Source of the DNA: Odontesthes bonariensis
Taxonomy: Eukaryota; Chordata; Actinopteri; Atheriniformes; Atherinopsidae
Length of the DNA: 64,000 bases
Direction: 5' to 3'
Assembly (NCBI RefSeq): GCF_027942865.1
Contig: NC_134516.1
Span: forward strand, 23,097,822-23,161,821
This document shows, one piece after another, positions 54,966 to 64,000 of the stretch (within the stretch, counting starts at the first letter, position 1; each line of letters starts with the position of its first letter). The notes beneath the pieces are model-generated. The model was not told the origin of the DNA. It ran no database searches and saw only the letters and a list, made by a program, of their open reading frames with translations. The translations under genes were made by a program, and so were the position numbers.

Positions 54966-56700
54966 CAATATAAATTCTGACATATATTTGGCCTTATCTA
55001 AGAATCCCTCCCCCCCCTCTCTTATGAATCAGTTAAACGGTCCCCTGTCAGTAGAGTGTATGATGGTATAATTAAATCGGATTCTTCGTAGGGCTTCAAA
55101 ATCGGGTCCAGTGTGATCATATAAAGCTTTAATTTTTATTTTTTTAATCTAAACTGCTTCTCTTTTGAAGAGTGACTTCTTCTTCCTCACATGTTGAAAT
55201 CTTTTCTCAGGCCCCGAACCTTCATTTTGTGTCAGCTCTGGAAGAGGATTTATTCACGCCGCAAACGTCGAATGCATTTGGTGCATAAAAGTCCTTCTTT
55301 TCTCTGTGAAAGTGTTGTTTTAGGCTTAGGTTTATAAGCTGACTGAATCGAAGGCAAAATAGTCAGTAGAGAAAGGTTGGTGTGCTTCTGTAAAATATTG
55401 ACCTTAGTGATTTATACCTGGGATGCAATCCAATTTATAGCGTGTCAGTTAGTTTGATAGGTTACTGACACTATCACTGCGGCCCAGAGAGCTCACTTGC
55501 ATGTCAATAGGATAATTGAGCTGTCGGCTGATGAGATTTCCCTGGCGTGTGCTCGTCAGTGTGATGCGAGTTTGACCAGCTTGTGTGGATTCAGCACTCT
55601 GGACAGCGCCAGCTCTGGCTCTGAATTAAAAGCCACTGCAGCACTCTGAGCTCAGCTTCATCCTGCAGTCTCCGGCCGAGACAAAACCTTCAGTCAAGCA
55701 TCACCAAGGAGCTTTTTAATTCCACAAAAAAACAAAAAACATCGCATTATATGTTCAAGAAATCATTTTTTAACCAGAAAACGAAAATAAGCTTCACAGC
55801 AGCTTGATATACTTACTCAGATTAAATGATGTTTCGGGTGGTTCATATGTCAGCAGAACACACTCAGGTTTCAAATGATTCATGCAACAGGTGCGCACAT
55901 ATACCGACAGGAAACGTGGCATTAAGCTGGCGGATTCTGAACGGAGTTTGGTGCAGAGGCAGAATTTTGCGGGAGCAGGAAAAAAAATATTAATTGTTTG
56001 GTAGAATCGTTGGGGATTCCACTTCGCTGCCGCCCCTCACCTTTCCAAAATGTTGGCAGTCAGATACCGACGGTGTGGGAAACACGTGTTTGCACTAACT
56101 GGAAACTGCTTCTCAGTGCGGGGCTGCAGCATGCTGCACAAGAAGGTCGGAAGTTGCTTTTTCCTACATAATAAAAGTAATTTTAAGAGTTACCTGCTCG
56201 GTGCTGGATTACCAAAGGCAACTACACAGTGAATGGATTTGACAGATAAAGTGAAATACTTGATATGCCTTCTTTACTTAAAACTTTTATAAGCTGTTCT
56301 GTAACACGCTCATTTGATTTAAGATGTGGCAAAAGTCGACATTTGTGGGAGCGATATTTTATTTGTTTAGCATTGTAATCATGTACAAATATATATAAGC
56401 AATATTCAACTGATCCTTAATTACTCCAATCTGTATTTCCTTATGGCAGATAAAAACACACAAATAGTTAAGGACAATAAGGCTGGTTTATATGGGGAAA
56501 TGAGAACTTAGACATTGTAAACCGCGTCCAAACCGTGTGAAAGGATAGAACTTGATGGCTCAATCTATTATTTTGAAAATGCGGAGCGGAACAGATTTTT
56601 TTTTTTCTGTGAGACTGCTTTCACTTTGTTGCTGGTTGGATGTCTATAATCAATGCACCTTCTCGCACTTAACCGGCTGTCGGTCGTCTCTAGAGCTGCT
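54966..56700. other. Upstream region of fgf14, no gene seen
   Basis: AT-rich DNA with a (C)n tract near 55009-55017. There are no coding features. Enhancers could be here but cannot be judged from one sequence. Confidence 0.4.
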
Positions 56701-56721
56701 AAAGAACAAGCTGAAGCTCTG

Positions 56722-57282
56722 TATAAAACAGCGGGAGGGCCACGAGGCGGACCCAGTCCTTTCCATTTAGTTTCTGGAGTAGTCTGGGCAGCGGAGCCAC
56801 ATTCCAGCAGCTTCTTTTTATCGCCAAGGTGAGGAACAGTAGGAGGAGGAGAGGGGAGGGGAAGAGGAGACGGGCAGACAGCAGCGGTGTCTTGGCGCAT
56901 TGGAGCTTATGGATTATTGAGAAGTGAAGGCCGAAGTGCGGATCAAATATTCATAAGGACTTCTTGTAGAGGAAAACATAGAGTGGGCTAGTGCCGAGAT
57001 TCCCTGCAGTGATTCACCTGCCCGGTCCGGCGCTGCGTGCGCACACACCGATCAGAGACCAATAGCAGCGCTGCTGCTGGAAAAGGATTTTGCATCCAGC
57101 GAGTGTGTACAGTGTGTGTGTGAGTGTGTGTGTTTGGAAAGAAGCCCCCTGCTGCAGTACTTTCCTGCTGAACGGGTAGAGTGATGCCACCGACTTGCTG
57201 ACTGACTCCCAGTAGTTATCCACACCCCCCTCCCTTCCTCCTGGACGGACGGACCCATCGAACCCCTGCGATCCCCACTAAT
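56722..57282 (+). promoter_or_regulatory. fgf14: Candidate core promoter and 5' UTR of the fgf14 1B transcript
   Basis: A TATAAAA box at 56722-56728 is followed by purine-rich leader sequence, a CCAAT at about 57059, GT-rich tracts and a rising CpG content leading into the exon at 57283. The box and its distance from the coding exon fit a promoter, but the start site is inferred. Confidence 0.45.
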
Positions 57283-57964
57283 ATGCAATGGTTTTTTGTG
57301 CAGAAGCCGACAGCTGCCGCGTACCGCCGACTTCACTCTAGCGCCGCCGCATGCCTGTCAGTCGCTGCCGCTCCGCTCCCCGCGCCGCGCGGCAGACGAC
57401 GCCATTTAAAGAGGAGCGCTCGGGGGCTTTTCACGCCGCGGCGGCCGGGCGGCAGCAGCAGTGACTGCTCCTCCACAGCTGAAGACCACCGGCCGCTGGG
57501 GCAGCCGGACTCTGAGACCGAGGAGTGCAGCGCCGCAGCGGTTGCTCTTTTCCTGCCGCACGAGGACGACGTCGACGCGGAATACGTGCGGTTGGTGGTT
57601 TCGGAGCTTGTGGAAAAAGCGGGCGAGAATCCGGGCTTCCTACTCTTATTCTTGTCTATGGTGCAGATTGGGGGTTCGAAGCACCGCCGAACTGAGACCA
57701 ACAGCTGGCCGGCTCTGCTGGCATGCAAACAGGGGGGTGTATCAGCCCCCATGCGGTGGGTGAATTTTAGGCTGCCGCATCCGGAGCGCCTCTCGTCCCC
57801 CACCTCCACCTCTTCCTCCACCCCCTCCTCCTCCTCCTCCTCTTCCTCCTTCCCCGTCTCGGCCAAATCCATGCGGTTTATTTGGAACAACATTTTCAGC
57901 AAAGGATCGCATATGCTGCAGTGTCTTTGTGGCAAGAGCCTCAAGAAAACCAAGAACCCAACTG
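57283..57964 (+). CDS. fgf14: FGF14 (FHF4) alternative first exon 1B
   Basis: Fibroblast growth factor homologous factors are intracellular proteins that bind the C-terminal tails of voltage-gated sodium channels and set their gating and axonal placement; the 1B form is one of two FGF14 N-termini. The exon end reads KSMRFIWNNIFSKGSHMLQC then LCGKSLKKTKNPT, almost the same as the human 1B end. It stops at ACT G|GTGAGT, phase 1, as needed to make the Asp at the start of the shared beta-trefoil exon, which is beyond the window. The frame is open from ATG 57283 (227 codons); other in-frame starts are 57658, 57751 and 57871. Human 1B has only about 69 residues, so the real start is uncertain and the Ala/Ser-rich upstream part may be leader. 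A Ser tract encoded by TCC repeats lies near 57799-57855. Confidence 0.8.
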
Positions 57965-60900
57965 GTGAGTTTGTTGTGCGCGTGTCTCCCTGTGTTTTTT
58001 TTATTTTTATATTTAGTCTGTGTACATGTATATGGTGGGGGGCGGATAGAAAAATACTTTTATACGGTGTTTTGTGCGTGCTCGTCAGAGTGAGTTGTGT
58101 GTGTTGCCTCCAGAGCCTGCACTGTTCGACTGGTTGCTGGTGTTTCTCTGCAATCGCAGTTGTGCAGCAAGTGAGAGCAATACAGGGAGGGGAGTGTGGG
58201 GGGGGGGGAGTGTATGATGGAAAGAGATGGGGAGGGGGGTTAACTTATTAGCACAGAATACGGACTATACAGTGGCAGTGTGTGCCAGTAGAAGCGTGCG
58301 TGCTGTGTGCGGAAGAGATGCTGCAGGAAATCAGGTCTAATGCAGCATGCAGACCTGCTCTGGCTCCAGTAACCTGCATGATTAAACAGCACATGGCCTT
58401 ATTCAGACTTCCATATAGTGCACACTATGGGACAGAGTGAAGACGGTCCACAAGTGTTTTCCGACTATTGCTGCAGACATTTCAGCCACAGTGTGGTGAA
58501 AACCAATATCTCCTCTGAAGTCTGATTGCGACGCCACTCAGCAGAGCTTTTCTATGCACCTTTTCCACATTGTTTATTGCAACTTTTTCGTTTACTTGAG
58601 CTGTTTACCCCGTTTTAAGTCACCAACAGGTCCAAGCAATGCTCTCAAGAGAAATGGATTTGCCAACACTTTTGATTGAACTGAAATGTCTTCTTTGTTC
58701 GCCACCAGATTTTCCACTTTCTGCTCTGCGCAACAGCATTGGAGAGACTGACAATGGCATCATGAAAGGAATTGTTGACATTATTGGCATATTGACGTTT
58801 CAGACCCACCCACTGTAACCCACACACAGTATTTAGAGGGCAACGAGAGTGAAGCAGTCATTTTTATGGATGGAAGGGGAAGTTGTACAAGAGCATGCTT
58901 CCACTGTATTTTATAAATAGGTTTTCAATTTATTCTTTATTAGTTCTGCCAAAGGATTTCTGACAAACGTCTGTTGCCAGATTACGATATCTGTATCTGT
59001 AGGTGTCATTTCTCTTCTTACTTTTTAACCTTGGTTAAAATACGGTTACTGCCTCGTTTGGCAAAAAGTTTTTTTCAAAAGTTCTGTCCTCCTACAAAGC
59101 ACCACACTAAATTAACACTTCCCTTTAGCAGATAATAATGTAAAGTTTCCACAAAGTAGGGGCTCTCATCTGTCCACAAGTCCTTTGCTACAGAGAGTTA
59201 AGAAGTGAGAACTTCTGAGTCATCAGAGAAAAGTATCTTAATGCTAGTATATCTTTCCTGCGCAATATATAAATGTACTTTATCAACAACAATTTTAGGG
59301 AAGAAGATATATTTCTTTAAAAACGATAAAGCACCTGTGCTTGGCACCAGATAAACCACAAATCTTCCAGATTAACAGTGAAAACAAACTTTGGCACAGG
59401 TGAAAGGATCAGTTTGAAGATGCAGCTGGACAGTTGTGCTAACTGCAAAATGCTCAGAGCTATTTTCTTTTCATACCAAAACATAACAGCCTGCAATTTG
59501 CAGAGTTGTCACATGACTGCTTATTTTTCCTCTGGGCTCTGTCTTATTTCCTGTCAAAAGCTCTTTTTTTTTTTTTTTTTTTTTTTTGTAATGTGTTTCT
59601 TTTGCTCAGTTGATGAACTTGTTGGATTTACAAGAGAAAACGTGTGCTGCACTTTGATACACAAGCAGAGACTTTTACAGCAGTATTCCTAAACCACAGA
59701 TGTATTTTCAAAGAGAAGTGATGTTACAAAGACAAGATTCAAGGTACAGACCAGTGTCCTTTTGGTGAGCAGAAGAAAAATGAATCGACTGTAATGTTAA
59801 ACGTCTTTAATTACAATGCTCTACTACATTTTTACTGGTTAAAGCGTTACTGTGCTGATTGTTTAACAGCTGACATGTTGATCTGACAAAGATGATACCC
59901 ACCTTAAACTTTAAATTGCTTTAGATTGATAATTCTCTGCAAAAAAGAGAGACGAATCACACGATTTTCACTACTTGATATGACCCCTCGAGTCATCGTG
60001 TCTTGGTTAAAGTGACCGACTTGTTAAGTTTTCTGTCAGTATCATCTGTTGCCACGCCAACCACAGCTTGGTACAAATAGTTGAAATAGAAATGCCTGCA
60101 AACAGGAGCTCAACAAAACTTGGCTTTTGCATGTGTTGTTCTGTCATGTTTGCAGATTAACTGATGAAATATTATCTCACCCACCCACACACACACTAAC
60201 ACACACCATCTCAAAGAGACACAAGTTCTAAACAGCGTCCTGCAATTTAGCTCGTAAATTTACACAACCAGCAGAGTTCAGCTTTTGCTTTATTTTTTAA
60301 ACAATTAGAGATGGCATATGAACTAGCATAGCATTTAATGGTGAAGGGAAGAGGGAGGAAAGGAGTTTTGCTTACTCGGCATCTGTTGATCTATTTATTT
60401 ATTTAAAAAAAAAATCTTAATTACACCATTCAGTGAGCGTCCATCAGCCGAGCAGAGCAGTCTTGGTTAGCATGTGACTGCATGTATGGATGTGTGTGCT
60501 GTATGTACTGTAAAATACAAGCTGAAAGTTCTGGTTTCTTTCTTACAACGGCACATTCACTGCTGCAAGATCGCTGTGTCAGACACTGATTGATGCTGAT
60601 TTTTCCCATTTGTCCTGATGGTGGCATTTGAATCCAACCTGTGGCATCAAGGCCACAGAGTAACTTTTCACAAAATGATATCAGTGATTGGGTTTGGTCA
60701 ATTGAAAATGAATGGAGTGCGAGTATCATCAATAGGACTCCCTCCGTTTACTCCGGGTGAGCAGATTTCATTCATTGTTAAAAGCAATAAGGTACTGTGT
60801 TACTCAGTGTCTGGCATCCCAGGTGGTGCGGCCCAGATAGAAACATTCACCTTGTGTAGCACATGTAGGCAGGCATTCCCATGCATGCACTGACACACAC

Positions 60901-61587
60901 ACATACACACACACACACACACACACTTGCCTGCCCACAGTCTTTGGAGAATTTCCATTAAGGCATCATACTTCATATTTTATTCAAACTTACGAGGATA
61001 GCAGTGGGGGTTGTGCCACCTCAGATCTGTTTCTGGAAGTGAGAGGCTCACAGACACAGACTTGCACATACAACTACATTATACAATATGTGCGTGTTTC
61101 GCTCTCTGTCAATCTTTGTTCAAAGAGGATGAGTTGACAAAACAGTGGCAGCCATGGTGATGTTCTTCTCTGAAGGGTTTTGGTTTGGACGTGTGTGTGA
61201 ATGTGCTTATTAGTTCATTGTCCAAACACACTGAGTCTGCAGAAAGACAGATGACTTTGCTGGTCGGATCTACTCTTGCCATGAATTCATCACGTACGGC
61301 ACACGGCACAAGAAAAACTGTACAGTCACACAGTTCATCTCGTCTGGCCTGGAAGAAAAAACTAAAGTTGAAACTTTGTCTTACGTGCCAGCATTTCTTA
61401 TATGATGCTCAAAGAGCTACATTTGCAAGGTTTTTGTTGGTCCTTTATGCAGATGCTAATTTAGGGAGATGCACCATAGCGACATTATAAACTAATATAC
61501 AGTACAATGCTGTCTCCAGAAAGGGTAAAATACTGTCAAAAATACAGTTTGTTGCTGAATACACACATGGAGGTTAAACATCATATA

Positions 61588-61651
<64 letters not shown>

Positions 61652-64000
61652 GCCTGGTGTAGGGGAAATATTTCAGCTGTTAGATAAAATGGAAATTATG
61701 GATGAGTGTGTCCTCAAGTAAGAAAGAGACCACCCAGATTGTTATAACATAGTTTAAAAGTATTACAGTTTTCACAATTAAAAAAAAAAAAAAAATGGGT
61801 GCATTACTGCAACTTATCTTTAGATTCAGGTAACTGGACTTATTCGGGGAAGGTTTTGCTCATTTCAGCAAGACGACGCCAATGCACATTCTGCACATAT
61901 TAAGACAGACTGGGAGCTTAGGGGCTAAACAGGCCTGTCTGCAGTACAAACATGTCACCAGCTGAAATAAACTGGAGCATCATCAAACTTAAAGCAGGAC
62001 CCAAACTGTTGAGCAGCTACATTAAACAAGAAAGGGAAAACATTTATTTTAATTAGTTTTTTTTATACCTAAGTAGGCGGTCCCTTTAGTCCCCAAAGAC
62101 TTACAGAGTCAACTAATTAGGTGATGTAATACAGTGGTAAACATGCCCGTTTTGCAGTGACATTTTTCAATGACTCCTTTGCCTCTGTGCTACTTTCAGT
62201 TAAATATAGCATTTAAATTGTATGAGAAGCACTGGCTTCTGTTTAGAGGTTAGATTTCAATTGCAGTTCAAAGCTCGACATTGATGCACAGCTCCTCTAC
62301 AAAATTGACTGCAATAATAAAACAATCTGTCAGACACTTGTGTCAAAACACTGACATTTAAAATAAATTGTTATTCTAATAGATTTGACAGAAAATACTT
62401 TAATTTTGAGGAAACTGACAGAGGGTCAAATCTTAAAAGAATATATTAGAAAATGTATCTTAAAAAACATCTTTAGAGATATATTAGAACTTGACATGAA
62501 TGGAATTTTTTTTATTTTTTATTTTTTACTGGGGAGCCTTTATCCAAACAGCTGGCGAAAGTAAAGCCTTCATAAAGCTGCTTATGCCAGTCAAGTGTCA
62601 AACTATCCGAATTCTAAAAAAGTTGGGACGCTTTGTTGACATGCTACAAATGCCCCATTTTTGGTTCTCTCCTTTTAGAAGACAGTCCATGTGTAGAGTT
62701 AAATAAAATGAGTTATTGCAGAGTGTCCAATGAATAGTAAACAAAAGAAAGGAAAAAAAAAAACTATGAATAGGCAGCCCTGTTGATTGTTGTGAAAACA
62801 CTATCATTTTGAGATTTCAGCAGAAAGGTGGGCGTGTGTTTGTGTGCGGGCACGTGTGTGTTTGGACAGCTCGAGCTCCAGGTATCTGCAATGAGAGGGT
62901 AAGTGCTGAGTGCTATTTTTCCAAGTGCACTTAGAACGCAGCAAGGTATCAAAGGCTCCACTGAGAAGTGTTTTCACAGACTGAATGATAAGAAGCAGAG
63001 AGACACTTGACGACAACACTGTTTTTTCTTTTTTTTTCTGACTGCGCCATGAGTCTCCAGATTCAGGTGTTTGTCCTTCTGTGTCACTTCCCCCTTTCCC
63101 CCCATGTGTATTGTTTGCATTGTGTTCCCTCCCTGTGTGAGTGGTGGGTGCAGCTGTCTCCCATCAATTCATCAGCCCTGCAGCATATCTACCCCAGTCT
63201 TACCTCCACTCGGTGCCAGATCGTTGTGTTTACCACAGTGGTAAATCCGGCCATTTCCTTGTAGAAATCCTTCTGCTGATCTTGTTGGCTTGTTTAAACA
63301 AGTTATCTCTGTGTCCTTTAGAACATTGTTGGATCAACCGGCAAATACGAATTCAAACACCGATCAGACTTTTGCCTGTATTAAGACCTCTGCGATCTAT
63401 CGCCTACCGAGCAACGCCTGCACCCTCACAGTCCCGGTGTGTATGTCGACTCTGATTGATATCTGCCTAGAAGAAAGGAATTCCCTTAAATCCACTAGAT
63501 CATTCCATTTCAGCTAATGCTCTGGATGGATGAGTGAAAGCTCAAGTAACTCATTGCACGGTCCCAGTTCAACTCGATCTGTCAGGAAATCATTCAGGAA
63601 ATGAATCTGGTCTCCTCTTCGGAGTCGCCTCTAGTTCTCGGTCATCCCTGGATTTCGTTACATCACCACATAAACTGGATCTGTTTGTCACTGGAGGCCT
63701 AAATGCCATCTTACCTGTTTAAGATTCGCATGACTGCCTTCTGAAATCAAGAAGGAAGAGACTACTATACCTGACTTTCTCTCTGTTCCACACAAATATC
63801 ATGACTTAGCAAGTCCAAAGCTCTCTCTCTTCCCCATTACCCAGCAGCTGTTTACACGATCCATCCAAACCAGAAAAAATAGTCACGGAGAAATGTATCA
63901 ACGAGTCTTTAAACTCTGGCATGCATCTTCTTCCCCATTAAAAGCCGGTTTCTTCTTTGTGAGCAACAAAGACGAGACCCCTTCGTCTATGCATTGATTT
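57965..64000 (+). other. fgf14: Start of the fgf14 first intron
   Basis: No exon of the core FGF domain appears before the window ends, as expected for a gene with very large introns. It holds poly-T (59564-59587), (CA)n (about 60893-60926), (AT)n (61596-61647) and poly-A tracts. Several open frames of 60-104 codons have no recognisable similarity. Confidence 0.6.
61596..61647. repeat. (AT)26 microsatellite
   Basis: Long pure AT run after a short GT run, in the fgf14 intron. Confidence 0.95.

Noticed and set aside
57333-57953. 206-codon open frame on the minus strand opposite the fgf14 exon
   Set aside because: It is the antisense shadow of a CpG-rich exon; its poly-Glu run is simply the TCC repeat read backwards, and no family motif or splice context is present.
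61185-61490. 101-codon plus-strand frame in the fgf14 intron
   Set aside because: No motif, no splice context, and the length is expected by chance in this sequence.

Overview
This window is vertebrate nuclear DNA, almost certainly from a ray-finned (teleost) fish. Every coding block is an exon bounded by GT..AG splice sites. The introns carry non-autonomous hAT transposons, a tRNA-derived SINE and LINE 3' ends of the kind common in teleosts. The protein families are vertebrate ones with one-to-one human relatives on chromosome 13q. There are no bacterial operons, CRISPR arrays, rRNA or functional tRNA genes.

Layout, left to right: (1) 220-18851, + strand, the last 29 coding exons of a Dbl-family RhoGEF, mcf2l (DBS): CRAL-TRIO, spectrin-like, DH, PH and SH3. 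Its 5' exons lie outside the window and its 3' UTR runs to about 21.15 kb. (2) 28712-33540, + strand, a complete cab39l (MO25-beta, 334 aa) with a likely non-coding first exon near 22.1 kb and a long 3' UTR. (3) 36811-41242, - strand, a complete cdadc1 (511 aa, 11 coding exons), convergent with cab39l. (4) 43649-49704, - strand, a complete rcbtb1 (531 aa, 12 coding exons) with a probable non-coding first exon near 50.86 kb. (5) A sparse 6 kb intergenic stretch with a LINE 3' end. (6) 57283-57964, + strand, the alternative first exon 1B of fgf14 (FHF4) with its TATA/CpG-rich upstream region; the rest of the window is fgf14 intron. The exon models join in phase throughout, and the predicted lengths match the human proteins.

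The genes do not form a pathway; they are unrelated housekeeping and signalling genes. What is notable is the neighbourhood: relatives of human 13q34 (MCF2L), 13q14 (CAB39L, CDADC1, RCBTB1) and 13q33 (FGF14) are packed into 64 kb. The mobile DNA is informative. There are four hAT-type elements, three with clear 8-bp target duplications, and three of them hold fossil N-terminal transposase sequence. There is also an 857-bp near-perfect foldback element flanked by TTAA inside cab39l. I found no convincing unknown gene system. The best leads are the foldback element, an in-phase candidate cassette exon in mcf2l, a probable GC-AG intron, and the long Ser-rich N-terminus of the fgf14 1B exon.
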